Shown: positions 1 to 11,618 of the stretch, in pieces
Layout of the letters: each line of letters starts with the position of its first letter
Position numbering within the stretch: position 1 is the first letter of the stretch
From: Glomus cerebriforme
Taxonomy: Eukaryota > Glomeromycota > Glomeromycetes > Glomerales > Glomeraceae
Length of the DNA: 35,064 nt
Assembly: GCA_003550305.1 (NCBI GenBank)
Contig: QKYT01000806.1
Span: 12,613-47,676 of the forward strand
Direction of reading: 5' to 3'
The notes under the pieces: model-generated
The model's database searches: none
Seen by the model: the letters and a program-made list of their open reading frames with translations, nothing else
What the model was told of the DNA's origin: nothing
Made by a program: the position numbers and the translations under genes

Positions 1-984
1 TTTTTTTAAAAAAAAATCTTTTTATATAATTCTGTCGATTAATTATAGTGTTTCACATTCTTACCGTTAAAATAATTTGTGTTCGCTCACAGGATTTAAA
101 CAAGTATTGAGGATTTTCACAAGGTACATTTACGATTTACACGAGTACACGATTTTAATATAAATTTTTTTTTTTGATATCTCAGGACTTATATTTTTTT
201 TTTTTTTACAATCTGCCACAAGAAATAACGAATTTTAGAATTTTAGTGAAAATTTATTTACAATAAAAATTATTGGATAAAGGAATTTTTAGGTTGAAAA
301 AAATAACGAATACGACCAAAAAAAATGCGTATTTTGTTTTATCACATACAGTAAATTCTGAATACTGATTGATGCTAAAAATATAATTTTGTTAATGCTT
401 TTTTGTTCTAGTATTCGTGTCTGGTGATTTCATCACTTAATTTCGGCCGAATATTATAATTTCAGCCAGAGTTAAAATACTTGACTAATTTAGTAAACGC
501 ATAAATGTTTTTCCAATTTCGGATATGTGGCAAAGCCCAGACCTCTGATAGTACCCAGACCTCAGAGAGCATCGGCCGAGCTTATTTATATTAATTTTAC
601 TAATACTAATTAATTCGTGTGGCTAAAATTAACAAATCCTAGCCGAAAATCAGTGTTTGCAGATCTGGCCGAAACCAGCAGAAGTTACTGATAATCTGGC
701 CAAACTGTCTACAAAGCTTCTGCCAGATTTATGAGTAACTTGTGCTTTAAGGGCCAAAATAGGCAACATATAACAACTTTTTTAAATTAAATAAAAAATC
801 TTTTTCTTCTTATAAATTTACATATAATAGACTAATTAAATTAACTTTTTATTATTTTTATTATTTTTTTTTTGTCAAAAGCAAATAAATATGAAAAATT
901 TATTAATTGTAGAATATACTTTTGAACACATTGACACATAAACCAATATGGCTAACATTCCAAAATACATCTTCTTACTCAATT
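1..984. other. AT-rich non-coding stretch with GGCC motifs
   Basis: No gene is visible. The stretch is A/T runs interrupted by a patch at about 430-740 carrying several GGCC-centred motifs (TTCGGCCGAA at about 441, TCTGGCCGAA at about 663, TCTGGCCAAA at about 695) and a short direct repeat, CCCAGACCTC, at about 537 and 555. The same GGCC motif recurs at other non-coding places in the window, so this is probably decayed repeat sequence. Confidence 0.6.
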
Positions 985-2010
985 AAAAAGTAGAAAAATG
1001 CTACTTGCCACACTTACGTTATATAGGTTCTCAGAGTAAGGCCATATTGCTGAGCCAGGATCCATTCACTTACCTGACAGTTATTTCACCGACAGTCATT
1101 TCCCTGACAGGATCATTTTCCCGACAGTCATTTTATCAACAATCATTTCCCCAACAGGGTCATTTCCCCAACAATCATTTTCCTGACATCTAATATACTT
1201 TACATNTTAATCATAATTTATACTTTTATGTGTCAATAATCAATGATTTATTACACTTTCTAAAATATCCTCCAAAAATTATTCTACTGTTTACTGTAAT
1301 GCGAAATAAAATAAAAAAATGTAATAATTTTAGTAATATTAATGTAAATTCTTCAGTATTTAATGTAAATTATCTAACATCATAATCTGATCCCAATAGG
1401 AACTTTTATGTAGATGTACATGTAGATAATTCTTGCTANTATAAAAATAAAGATAAAATTAAAATTAAAAATAATTATTAATTTTTTTATTTATTGAAAG
1501 NATTAAACTTAAAATTGAAATAAAATATAATAAATCTTAGTGTAGTAAAAAAAAATGTTAATAATTCAAAATCTTAGTTTTTTTTAATTTTTAATTCTTA
1601 AACTGTATATTTTATCTTATTTTTCATAAAAATAAATAAAAAAGTATACAATAAATTAAGTGTTAATATTATAGAATGAAATTTTTTTGGATAAAATAAT
1701 TTTTTTCTGTCAGGGAAATAATTGTTAGTGAAATAATTGTCAGGAAAATGACTCTGTTGGGGAAATGACTGTCAGTGAAATGACTGTCGGTGAAATAATT
1801 GTCGGGGAAATGACCCAAACCCGCTGAGCCTACTTAGATAATATATGCTCTGAATTTCTCCTATATCCCAGTACTAAAAACTATTAAATAATCCCTTCAA
1901 TCAGTTCATCTGAATCTTTTCTCAAGAAAAATACCCTTCATCCAGTTCACCTAAATCTCTCCTCAATACTTCTGGGTCTTCAAACTAGTACGAAATATTG
2001 ATGAGTTTCT
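985..2010. repeat. Dispersed repeat, copy 1 (interrupted)
   Basis: The flanks at about 985-1048 and 1831-2010 match a second, continuous copy at about 2170-2370. Shared tracts include CACACTTA, CTCAGAGT, CTTAGATAAT, CCCAGT, ACCCTTCA and CAGTTCACCTAAATCTC. Copy 1 is interrupted by the foldback element at 1057-1822; without that element and one copy of its target duplication, the junction has the same spacing as copy 2. No coding is seen. Confidence 0.75.
1057..1822. mobile_element. Foldback element with repeat-built inverted ends
   Basis: The element is 766 bp and is bounded by the direct repeat GCTGAGCC (1049-1056 and 1823-1830), which I take as an 8-bp target-site duplication. Its left end (1057-1193) is an array of about eight degenerate ~17-bp units of the type TCATTTCCCCGACAAT; its right end (about 1705-1822) is the same array in inverse orientation (ATTGTCGGGGAAATGA). 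The ~510-bp centre is plain AT-rich DNA with no ORF. This is the structure of foldback transposons, which have long inverted ends made of short tandem repeats. No transposase is encoded, so it would be non-autonomous. Confidence 0.75.
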
Positions 2011-2169
2011 AGAGACTGACTGTTAGTATTAATCTTAGGAATTAACTTTTCATTATTATTTTTTTTTTTTTAAAAACGTGATAAATCATAGAACTTTATT
2101 ATTAGCGTAAATCAATGTACATAAATAGTTTACAGTATAATTTCATAGCTCATGAATAAATCCTTTACC

Positions 2170-2370
2170 ATAACATGGAAAAATCTCACGCATCACACTT
2201 ATGTAATATGAGTCCTCAGAGTGGGGACTAAAACAAGATCCTCCTTAGATAATTAATATGTTCTGATTCTCTCTCATACCCCAGTGCTAGCACCAAAATA
2301 AAACCTTCCAACCAGTCCTTTCAAATCTCCCCTCAAAATGAATACCCTTCACCCAGTTCACCTAAATCTC
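2170..2370. repeat. Dispersed repeat, copy 2 (empty site)
   Basis: This second copy of the repeat at 985-2010 is uninterrupted: CTCAGAGTGGGGAC is followed within about 20 bases by CTCCTTAGATAAT. It shows what the locus looked like without the foldback insertion. Confidence 0.7.
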
Positions 2371-2639
2371 CTCTCAACTTAACTTTTTATTATTAATTAT
2401 TTAATAAAATAATAATAATTAATAATTAATTATTTTTACCAGTAGCAAAATAATTTATAAAGAATAATTTAAGAAAAATAAAAATTAATGATCAATGATC
2501 AATAACTTTAGTATGATAAAAAAAAATTTATAATTTTTCCTTCTTTTATAAAAAAATTATTTTTCTTTAAATATTAATTTTGTTACAAATTATTTTTAAA
2601 ATATAACTAACTTACACTTGGGATAATTTAACAATTTTT

Positions 2640-2840
2640 CATCCAAGTGATTTAACCTGATAATTTTTATATAATTTTATTCTGAGATGATATAATTCAA
2701 GTAATATCACCTGATTAATTTTATAATTTAATAATTTGAATATAGTTCAGCAAGTGATATTACCTAATTTATTTTTATATTTTAAATTTTTTGTAATTTT
2801 TGATATGTCAATAAAGTGATAATACCTAATTAAAATTAAG
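2640..2840. repeat. Short degenerate tandem repeat, about 54-64 bp period
   Basis: Four units begin with variants of CAAGTGATATTACCTAA (at about 2644, 2697, 2750 and 2814), each followed by an AT-rich spacer such as TTTTTATATTTTAA. No coding is seen. It lies just upstream of the plus-strand MULE relic and could belong to that element's end region, but this is not shown. Confidence 0.6.
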
Positions 2841-2959
2841 ATATGCAAATGATATAATATTTATAATAATTGTGATATAAAATTGCCATTATTTATATAA
2901 ATGATGTAATTTACATACTTATTATTAAATTTTTAGCTTGTAAACAATATCTTACAAAA

Positions 2960-4260
2960 GCTTTATATTCTTGTAAGAGTAGTTGGACTCATTATGCTAT
3001 CAATTATAATTTCACAGGAGGGATTTAAAATACATAACATATGGAATCTACTAATAAAATAATCAAAGATAGATTAAATAAATCTTTGTGCCTGACTGAT
3101 GTTATTGAAAAAATTCAAAGAATATTTAATCAACAATCAAAAAAAGCAATATTAACCAAATGTAAAAATAAAATTTCTACTAGAGAAATATTATTAATAA
3201 TGGAAAAATATTTTTTAGAACTTAATAAATTCTGTAAGAGTATTTAACACCACAAATTCTTCAAAAACAATTGATCAAATAGCTTAATCATTATGCTATA
3301 ATATGAAATTAATTAAATATTAGATACCGCTTTTGAAAATAAGTATATTACTAATAGTTAATAAGAAAGAATTAGTATCTATTAATAGAAATAACAAAGA
3401 CAATTATCAAAAAAAATACTTTTCTTTTTTCATAAATAATAGATAATTCTTATCAACAAGAAATAGTCAAAGAAAATAATTATAATCAACTTCAATCACT
3501 ATTTTCTTCGTTAATCAAAAACATACCTCATATTAGTATTTGACAAGTATAAAAAGCAATTAGATATTGTAGACAAACATCAGAATCACAATATATCATT
3601 TTGTTTAATGATAGATCATATTTATATACCTGTTTTTGACTTATCAATAGAGGAATTGTATGTAAGTATTTCTTTTGAGTTTTTTGAGTTATGTTCTATT
3701 CAATTTATATATAGTTTCATATATCTCTTATTTCTTGATAATGATATATATAATATTAAACAACATAAGGAACTAATATACCAAATTGAAAAAAATAAAT
3801 TAAAAGTCTCTTGATTATCATTTCAATATCTTGCAAATTTTAGATAAACTCTTAATATCATATAACCTTAAAGTTCTAAATAAAAATATATATTTAATAT
3901 AGAATATACTAAAAAGGTACTTGATTTGGCTATTTGGACTGATAAAGTTAATGAATTTGTCAATTAAATAGAATATTTTATTGAAAGTATAAAAGCAGAA
4001 CTATCTAATCAATAGAAAAATATAATTTCTATATATATTGGTAATCTATTATAGATAAAACATAAAGATCAACAATCTAATAGATACAAGTCATATAACA
4101 AATATCAAAAAAAGAAAGTAAAGCATATTCAAAATATAACTAATATTACTAATAAAGATTATGAAGATAAAGTTATAGCAAATCAAAAGGGCAAAAAAAG
4201 AGAAAATGTTGTAAAAATTATAATCAAATATGCTTCAAGATATCCAAATAACTAAAGGTC
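2960..4260 (+). pseudogene. Relic of a MULE-type transposase (C-terminal part)
   Basis: Translated segments match the C-terminal part of MULE/FAR1-like transposases of glomeromycete genomes. Around 2970-3247 there is a W-T-H-Y-A-I block, two in-frame stops, then MESTNKIIKDRLNKS, the usual (V)ES-N-IIK block, followed by L-x-D-V-I-E-K-I. Around 3590-3665, in another frame, a decayed SWIM-finger segment reads QYIILFNDRSY...LINRGIVC with the second cysteine pair partly lost. Around 3915-4240 come a lysine-rich tract with SNRYKSY and a final KCCKNYNQICFK, a decayed CCHC knuckle. There are stops and frameshifts throughout and the N-terminal two thirds is missing, so it is dead. The family call is from pattern memory, not a search. 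Confidence 0.7.
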
Positions 4261-5375
4261 AAAAAATTTGTAGCAAATTTTTTTTACAAATGTTTATCTG
4301 TACTGTTAGTATTAGTAATAAGAATAAATTTATTTATATATACCTTATTTGTAAGTAACTTTGAACTGATCATTACACAAAAATAAAATGTGTATCAATA
4401 TGCATTTATTTATCGCTATTTTTAAATTACTGTAAATTATGTATTATTGATCATTTATAAATAAAAATTGAAAACATTTGCATCACATGACAATCAACAT
4501 TAATAAGCCAATAAAATTTACCAAAATACTTAATATGTAATCTGTAAAAAAATTTTTCGTTTCGCTTATTTTGCACAAAAGAAAAAAAATAATTTATTTT
4601 TTTTTAAACTTTACAATAAAAGTTTTTGATCTTTAAATGAATAAATAAAAAACTGATTTAGCAATTCAAAAATTATCTTAAAAAGTAATAAACTATTAAT
4701 TATTATATCACAAAATTATAAATTTTTATAATTAGCTATTAATTTAAAAAAAATAATAAAATTCTGCCAATTTTCTTTAATAAATAATAAATATTATGCA
4801 TCTCTAATCTTACATATTCATAAAAAGAATGTATTAGACAAAGAAAATAAAATAAAATTATTTTTAAATAATTTATTTCCTAAAAAAATTAAAAATATTT
4901 CAAGTTAGAATAAGTTATGATAAAAAAGATAAAATATATATAAAAAAAAACTCTAAAAATATATATATTATAATAAAAAAAATAAATAAAGTCTAGAACT
5001 AAATTTTTACAATAAAAACTTACTTGTAAGTGCAAGAAAACTATAGTGTAATCATTAGTAATCGTTTGGAATCATTAAGAATTGCTAGGAATCATTTGAG
5101 GAATTGTAACACTTATTTTACCCTTAAAGATATTTTTACATACAAAGAACTCTTAAAAAAAAACTTCAAATACTACAGGTTATGAAGATTAATAAAAATT
5201 AAAAAGTTCTAAGTAAAAAGAGTTCATATAAAAGTTTAACTAATACGTATTTTTTGTAGCTTGTGAAATTAGCAATTTTATTTATAAATAATCAATAATA
5301 TACAGTTTACAGTAATTTGAAAATGGTGATAAAGAAATTTAACTATATCAGATATACTATAAACACTCTATAGAT
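4261..5375. other. AT-rich intergenic DNA
   Basis: No gene seen. The sequence is A/T runs with a small cluster of GGAATCATT/AATCATTA repeats at about 5050-5100. It ends at the target duplication of the next element. Confidence 0.6.
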
Positions 5376-6540
5376 TAGAGGTATACTCCAGTGAAATCTG
5401 TTCAATCCATCATCTATTTTTAAATAGATTGGATAATCTGAATTAAGGAATGAACAGATTTTGGATAATTCAGATGGATCTGTTAGATAACATTGGATTG
5501 ATCAGATATTACACAGATGACTGGATTGACCAGATTGATCAGATAATCTGGTCAAATCTGATATTTTTTTTATTTTTCTTTATTTTTGGAGGTTTTTTTT
5601 ATTTTTAATACACAAGAATGTTTATTAACATTCTTTTTTATTCTTTTTTGTAGGAATGAACTCTTCAGCTCAGCTCCTGAAGATAAATGGGATAAAAAGG
5701 AGATAGTGAGGTATTTTTTTATTAAATTTTAATACAAGAATGTTGCTAATGTTCTTTTTTTTCTTTTTTATAGAAATGAACACTTCAGCTCAACTCCTGA
5801 AGGTAATTGAAGGGGGGTGGTTATTAAACTTAAATACAAAAATGTTGCTAACATTCTTTTTTTTTCTTTTTTATAGGAATAAATACTTCAGCTCGACTCC
5901 TGGAGGTAATTGAAGGGGTGGTTATTAAACTTAAATACAAGAACATTACTAACGTTCTTTTTTTTTCTTTTTTATAAAAATGAACACTTTGACTCGACTC
6001 CTGAAGGTAATTAAAGGGGGTGGTTATTAAACTTTAATATAAGAACATTGCTAACATTCTTTTTTTTTCTTTTTTGTAGAAATGAACTCTTCGGCTCAGC
6101 TCCTAAAGGTAAATGGAGTAAAAGGGGGCAGAGGAAGGTATTTCTTTATTATTTTATTATACAAGAATGTTTATTAATATTCATTTTTTTTTCCTTTTTG
6201 TAAGAACGAACTTTTCAGCTCAGCTCTTGGAAGTAAATGAAATAAAAGGGATAGGGAGGTATTTTTTTTATTATAATTCAATACAAGAACATTACTAACG
6301 TTCTTTTTTTTTCTTTTTATAGAAGTGACTCTTCACCTACCTTCAATTACAGTATGTAAAGTTTTATAAAAAATCTGGTGAATCTGGTAAATCTGATGGT
6401 ATAAATAAATTATCAGATTAATCAGATATCCATTAAACCATCTGGTCAATTTAGTAGTATAAACAGATCAATCTGAATCCAATCAATTTTTGGATGGATG
6501 ATTAGATATCCGGATTGACCAGATTCAGAGTATACCTCTA
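5376..6540. mobile_element. Non-autonomous hAT-like element with internal minisatellite
   Basis: The left end is TAGAGGTATACTC (5376-5388) and the right end is its exact inverse, GAGTATACCTCTA (6528-6540). The 8-bp direct repeat CTATAGAT flanks both ends (5368-5375 and 6541-6548). An 8-bp duplication with a TAGRG-type terminus fits the hAT superfamily. Subterminal regions (about 5390-5570 and 6365-6530) are full of short palindromic motifs around CTGATC, ATCTGGTCA and GACCAGATT, likely transposase-binding repeats. The centre is a tandem array. No transposase is encoded, so mobilisation would need one in trans. The identical duplications imply a fairly recent insertion. Confidence 0.85.
5590..6345. 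repeat. Tandem array of ~100-125 bp units with hairpin and exon-like core
   Basis: About six and a half units occupy the centre of the hAT-like element. Each contains a palindrome of the form AAGAATGTTNNNAACATTCTT, a pyrimidine run ending TTTTTATAG or TTTTTGTAG, a core such as GAACACTTCAGCTCAACTCC followed by TGAAG, and then usually GGTAATTG or GGTAAATG. Core starts are at about 5653, 5773, 5875, 5975, 6080, 6202 and 6320; the last unit is diverged. The pyrimidine run plus AG before the core and the GGTAA after it resemble splice sites around a ~29-nt core. Confidence 0.8.
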
Positions 6541-6619
6541 CTATAGATGTTAATAGCTTTTGCAAACATGGTATATCATTAAGTGAAGTGTCAAAAAATA
6601 AGTTAAAATAGAATCAAAA

Positions 6620-8490
6620 CAAAGAAAAATATATTACCAATTTTGGCATCTTGCACTATTATATCTTGTTTAACCACACATTTTGCAGGTATATTTTGCA
6701 TAAGACTTTGTTTCAGTTGCAGATTTATTTTACTTTATTTCTAGGCATTTTTTTTACACATAAAACTGACAGATTTTTAATTTGTTAAGGTTCATTTTCT
6801 TTGTTATTATCAATTTGAAATTCTATAAGATCTTAGTTTCATATGATTATTATTTCTTTATGCTGATCATTTTAGCCATCCAATTATCTTATCATAACTG
6901 TCATGCTCAACAGTAAGTTGAGCTGCCTGCCATATAAGCTTCTATACTTCTTCATACTTCATCTTTTTTTTTTGCTGCACAATATAAAACATGTGTAACA
7001 GTTACAGAAATGATTGAAAGATTTAAAACAAGTGTCATATCTAAAAAATTTTATGTAGTCTTTTGGCTTATAAAAAAACTTGTTGCTATAGTATTCTTAC
7101 TTTTTAGATTATCAATATACTATTATGAAGATGTCATCTGAATTTAAAAGTCAGCTACTACTAAAATTATCATTATTCAAAAATAATGGTGACAAATAAT
7201 GCTGCAAGATATATTAGATATACATGAACAGAGATTGAGATAAGATCAATTATAATTATAAAATGTACGTATTTTTTGTTTTTAGGTCACATATCCATAA
7301 TCTTTCATAATTCACAAACTCTTTTTTCCCTAACTTTAGCTATTATTAATTTTAATAGAATTTGCTTGGTATTGTATTGATCTTTATTACATCTATCTGT
7401 TATACTAACACTCAGATTCTATATGACAAAAGTATTAGCAAAATTGTCTAAAAATGAAAAAAAGATTGTTAATAATTTCTAACTCAAAAAATAGACTTCA
7501 ATTACCTCAATAATGTCCAATTCCATCTTGCAATAAAGTAGAGATATTGTGCTATCTTAGAATATTCAGCAGATAAGATATGAGAAGTCAAGGATTTAGA
7601 TATCAATTTATTAACTTTTAGAAAGAGATTATAGCCAACTGATGCAATTTTCATACAGGTTAATAAAGTATAATATTTAAAAAATCAATTCCATTTTATC
7701 TCACTTTTAAGCTGAGTATCAAGAATACTTGTGAGATTACATAAGGTACCATTTGATATTAACTCATATTTAATAATATTATGAGAAGTGGTTTAGATTC
7801 TCACAGTAAATATTCTTAATATGAATGCTTGAGTTCACGTCCACCAACTGGAATAAAGGATTCTCAGTAAGTAATCTTTCACACTAGGATATTTTTTTAT
7901 AAGCTTTGACCAACTTTCATAAAAGAGTTCTTCATACAAACTATTATGACAATGATAAAAATCATGAATAAAATCATTATATTAATTAGAAAGTTTGGAT
8001 TTCATATTTTTTAGTAGGTTTTTACTTATATGAAAAATATAGTGAATCAGATAAGCTGTTTCATATGTTTGTTTACATATATAGCTAGATCTGTATTAGT
8101 AACAAATACTAATAATTTAGTCATTATTGCTTTTTTTATGCACTCTAGAATCTATTTATAAAATTCCATTATTTTGTTAAATATGAGAGCCTGTGCAATA
8201 AGATGAGATCTAGTATTATTATTGATGATAAGAAAAAGCAAAAGTAACATGTTATATCAGTCAATTTTTACAGTATTATCATTCAAAATGATATTATAAT
8301 ATTCTAACCAAAGAGTAATCTAAGTTGGAGACATCCAAAATAATTGAGAAACCCTATTTTCTTGATCTAGTTAAAATTTAATGAATCATTCAGGACTGTT
8401 TGCCTTATACTCAATTAGAGTTTTTAATAAGTGAAATGCATTATTAGTCAGTGAAAATATCACAAGATTAGCAGTAAACTATGATATTAT
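6620..8490 (-). pseudogene. MULE transposase relic, catalytic to C-terminal part
   Basis: Read on the minus strand, this is the larger piece of a decayed MULE transposase. In order: LLKTLIEYKANSPE (about 8420), then LFWMSPTQI (about 8330-8350), a segment with NDNTVKIDQYNMLLLLF that keeps the first catalytic Asp position, INNNTRSHLIAQALI, LLVFVTNTDLA (about 8090-8125, where the usual T-D-A-D has become T-N-T-D), YNDFIHDFYHCHNSLYEELF (about 7920-7985), a Y-P-S-V-K-D-Y-L block, a SWIM zinc finger CSC...CHHYF (about 7170-7240) and a CKMCG...YNSARC knuckle (about 6640-6690) in which the knuckle His is Tyr. Frame changes and stops are frequent. Its N-terminal continuation lies at 10270-10781, 11559-11609 and 14787-14943. 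Confidence 0.75.
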
Positions 8491-8509
8491 AATATAAATT
8501 ATTGGTATA

Positions 8510-8710
8510 GTATAGTCTTGAANTCTATAGTATATATGTAAAATCCAAAATTGGTCAAAGTTAGTACAAATGATTAAAATCAGCGATCTTTAAACCATAA
8601 TTCTGGCCAAAATTTTCTTAATTCCGGCCAAATTTATAATGCCGGCCTAAATTCGGCTAAAATCGAAGTTTTCAGGTTATAGGTTGCCACAATAATGTAA
8701 CATCATTTTT
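8510..8710. repeat. GGCC-motif repeat, copy 1
   Basis: This segment aligns, diverged, with 19555-19740: AGTATAGT, ATATAT..TAAA, TCAAAGTTA, TAATTCTGGCCAAA, TTTTCTTAATTC-GGC, AATTTATAATGCCGGCCTAAATT, in the same order and spacing. No coding is seen. It sits at one edge of the insertion nest that splits the minus-strand MULE relic. Confidence 0.7.
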
Positions 8711-9047
8711 AACAATTATGAGCATATTCATCTAGTTCTTAAGAATACATTTATAAACTTTAAAAAGTAAAAACTTCGTTTTATTCAGTTCAATCTGGCT
8801 GAAGAAGGTTGCCTATTATAAGCCTATTTGAATATAGTGAACTCATAAAATATTAAGAAAACTTTCCCAACCTTTTTTCTTTTGCTTATTTTTTTGAAAT
8901 ATTTCATAAATATCTTTTATTTTAATGTTATTNNGATATAAAAAAAAATTTTTACTTATTTATTTTTATTTATTTATAGTATATATGTTTGTGATTTAAC
9001 AGCTAATACGGTATTAGTATGAAACATTACTGCGCTGAATTACTGTG

Positions 9048-9490
9048 CCATACTGTGCCACTCTATGATCATGATTTCCATGATCACNGTGATCTTAATG
9101 ATAGTANTGATATTAATGATNTTAGTGATANTTAAGATAGTTAGGATAGTTAAGATATTTAATATATTTAATTTCTTTATTATATTTATTATATTTATTA
9201 TATTAGTTATATTTAAGATAGTTAATATCTTTTTATTATATTTTATTTTTGTATAAATATCCTGAGAATTTTATTAAGTTCTCTTTAGTTCTTGTAACTT
9301 CAATTGANTAATAAAATAACTTTTACCTTAAAAATCCTATACCGTTTACCAATTAAAGAGTGAACTGTACTTAATAAACATAAATTATTGTTACCTCTAT
9401 TATTATAAACTTAATTAATTTTTCATTTTTGAACATAAAGAAGAAAAGTTAAAGATAAAGGAATCAAGAAAATGATTAAACGTAACAACG
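9048..9490 (+). repeat. LTR-like dispersed repeat, copy 1
   Basis: This segment is homologous over about 430 bp to 15595-16010. It begins TGTGCCATACTGTGCCA, runs through a degenerate GATNTTAGTGATAGTTAAGATAGTTA stretch, TATAAATAT, TTTAGTTCTTGTAACTTCAATTGA, AATAAAAT, and ends near GGAATCAAGAAA...GTAACA. A TATA-like box followed by a polyadenylation-like AATAAA inside a TG...CA unit suggests a solo LTR, but I could not find a 5-bp target duplication or any gag/pol sequence. It could be another type of repeat. Confidence 0.55.
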
Positions 9491-10269
9491 GCCAACAAGA
9501 ATTTTTTTATAAATAAATAGTTTTTATTTTATTTTCATACCAAATAAATTAAAATCTAAATTTCTTTTAATAAATTATAAGTATTAGCATCATCACCATA
9601 ATGCCAAAATTTAGCATTAAAGTTTAATTTAAATAAACAAAAAAATTATTATATTTAACTAAGTTTTCAATTAAAAAACAATTTATAATATCAAGATAAA
9701 TCTAATAATATTATTTTAATAAATAAAAAAAAGATTTATTAGCATACTAATTAAAAAATTTTAACCAAATTCATAAGTAACAAAAAATCTGGNTTAATAA
9801 TCACCTTTTTAAGCTTAATGAAAGTTGTTTATTTCGCTAAATTATATCTAAGAATAGCATATTTACTAGTTAAAAAAAGTTTTTATTAAAAGTTTTATAG
9901 GAATAAAAAATATTTTTTTTTATTATAAAAAGTGGTTTTTTGCATTTTACGTAAAAACTATCTAATTAACTGCCTTTTTTAACTTAAAAAACTTCTTTTT
10001 CTCATAAAATTACATATATTTTTGCTATTCAAATTGTATTTTATACCTACTTTTAAGTTCAATCAGTAGGAAAACTGTATTTTTAAGACAAATTTTCTTG
10101 TATATACAAAAGAAAAAAAAAAATTACTAAAGTGGAAATGATGATGAAAATTTATAATATATATGATGAACTATCAATTTACTTAATTTGTGTAAGCATT
10201 GTATTAGAAATTTCTTTTTTTAGCTATGGAGTAAAATATTTGATGATAGTTACACAAAATTTTTTTAAT
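9491..10269. other. AT-rich intervening DNA inside the split MULE
   Basis: No gene seen. The stretch is A/T runs and scattered single Ns. It lies between the C-terminal part (up to about 8490) and the N-terminal part (from about 10270) of the minus-strand MULE relic, so it is probably part of inserted or expanded DNA; no clean insertion boundaries could be set. Confidence 0.5.
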
Positions 10270-10781
10270 TAATGATTATTAAACTCATATGACATTTCTG
10301 ATGTCTGTTATGTGTTATATTTAACTTAACCTTATATTTTTTGCATTGCGTTAGCAAGATCACAATTAAGGATAGATAGAATTAGAAATTTGCCTTTAAT
10401 TATACTTTTTCATGAAATAGATTTTTTTGAATTATGACCGATATAATACAAAGACATAATTCGATGTAATTCATATATTTTATTAGTAAAAATTATGACC
10501 ATTATAATTGATTTTGCCTATGATGAAATATTTTGACAATGGCTTTTTAATTTTGCTGGAAAGTATACCTTCAATAATTTTCTTTGAGTGATAATCATTA
10601 GATTTTCATGTTCAGTAAGAAATTGAACTTCTTTAAGAACATCATCAGAAATGTAATGGTATTTTGATGAATACTTTTCAGTATTAGCAAGAAATAATGT
10701 ATAGTTATGAGAATTATTAAAAATGGTAAGAATTATAATTTGAGAATTTTAGGAGCAATTAAAATTTGCATTCTATAGATA
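10270..10781 (-). pseudogene. MULE transposase relic, N-terminal region
   Basis: On the minus strand this reads FNNSHNYTLFLANTEKYSS, then KYHYISDDVLKEVQFL, TEHENLMIITQRKLLK, and after a frameshift ILNCDLANAMQKI. This order (an HNH-like end of the WRKY/FAR1-type finger, TEKYSSKYR, DDVLEEI, LTEHGNL, TQRKLL, DLANAI) is typical of the N-terminal half of the glomeromycete MULE that I recognise at 6620-8490, on the same strand and in the right order. It is broken by stops and by the adjacent insertion at 10782-11558. Confidence 0.7.
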
Positions 10782-11558
10782 TTAAGGCTAGAGTACACAG
10801 TATATGTAAATTTGATAATCACATGATGGAAAATCAATTTTAAAGTAATACAAGAAAATATCNGTCTGATAAAAAAAAGGNAATATGTGCNAAACCNTTT
10901 TCAGATTTTTTGTGTAAGCTCTTTGGAACCAATAATATACATCATATAAAAATTAAAGTTTGTTTTATTTCNTTAAGATACTTTTATGTTCGTATGAAGT
11001 TTAAGAAAACTGCCAATTTTTCAAAAAGTCTGCCAATTTTTTAGTTTGTCCTAAGTGANNNNNNNNNNNNNNNNNNNNNNNNNNNNNNNNNNNNNNNNNN
11101 NNNNNNNNNNNNNNNNNNNNNNNNNNNNNNNNNNNNNNNNNNNNNNNNNNNNNNNNNNNNNNNNNNNNNNNNNNNNNNNNNNNNNNNNNNNNNNNNNNNN
11201 NNNNNNNNNNNNNNNNNNNNNNNNNNNNNNNNNNNNNNNNNNNNNNNNNNNNNNNNNNNNNNNNNNNNNNNNNNNNNNNNNNNNNNNNNNNNNNNNNNNN
11301 NNNNNNNNNNNNNNNNNNNNNNNNNNNNNNNNNNNNNNNNNNNNNNNNNNNNNNNNNNNNNNNNNNNNNNNNNNNNNNNNNNNNNNNNNNNNNNNNNNNN
11401 NNNNNNNNNNNNNNNNNNNNNNNNNNNNNNNNNNNNNNNNNNNNNNNNNNNNNNNNNNNNNNNNNNNNNNNNNNNNNNNNNNNNNNNNNNNNNNNNNNNN
11501 NNNNNNNNNNNNNNNNNNATTAATAAAAAATTACATATAGTGTATACTCTACCCTTAA
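10782..11558. mobile_element. Element with TTAAGG inverted ends, containing an assembly gap
   Basis: The left end TTAAGGCTAGAGTACAC (10782-10798) and the inverse of the right end TTAAGGGTAGAGTATAC (11542-11558) match at 15 of 17 positions. The inner parts (CAGTATATGTAA at 10797 and TTACATATAGTG at 11531) extend the match. TTAA at both outer edges is compatible with TTAA target choice (piggyBac-like), or the TTAA may be part of the inverted repeat itself. It interrupts the MULE relic at this point. 460 bases inside are unknown, so true length and any coding content cannot be judged. Confidence 0.6.
11059..11518. other. Assembly gap, 460 N
   Basis: This is an unbroken run of N. Nothing can be said about content, and its length may be an estimate. 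Confidence 0.99.
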
Positions 11559-11609
11559 TGGCGTTTTGATTTACAGTCTTGATAATTATTAATATCAACC
11601 TGTTTATAT
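11559..11609 (-). pseudogene. MULE relic, small bridging segment
   Basis: On the minus strand these 51 bases read KQVDINNYQDCKSKRH, which fits the segment between the GCEF-G-Y and WH-x-NF blocks of MULE N-termini. It lies between the TTAA element and the hAT element. Skipping the hAT element and one copy of its duplication joins it in frame to the segment at 14787-14943. Confidence 0.65.
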
Positions 11610-11618
11610 CAGTAATGG

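Noticed and set aside
1005..1193. 62-residue open frame
   Set aside because: It reads through the ~17-bp foldback repeat array; the repeated residues come from the DNA repeat, not from a protein.
3608..3814. 68-residue open frame
   Set aside because: Wrong frame over the SWIM-finger part of the plus-strand MULE relic; the homology is in another frame.
5590..6345. CRISPR array
   Set aside because: Units are ~100-125 bp and similar throughout, with no unique spacers; it sits inside a eukaryotic transposon.
9065..9256. 63-residue Ile/Val-rich open frame
   Set aside because: Low-complexity GATNTTAGTGATAG stretch of the LTR-like repeat; the similar frames on both strands at 15593-15881 have the same cause.
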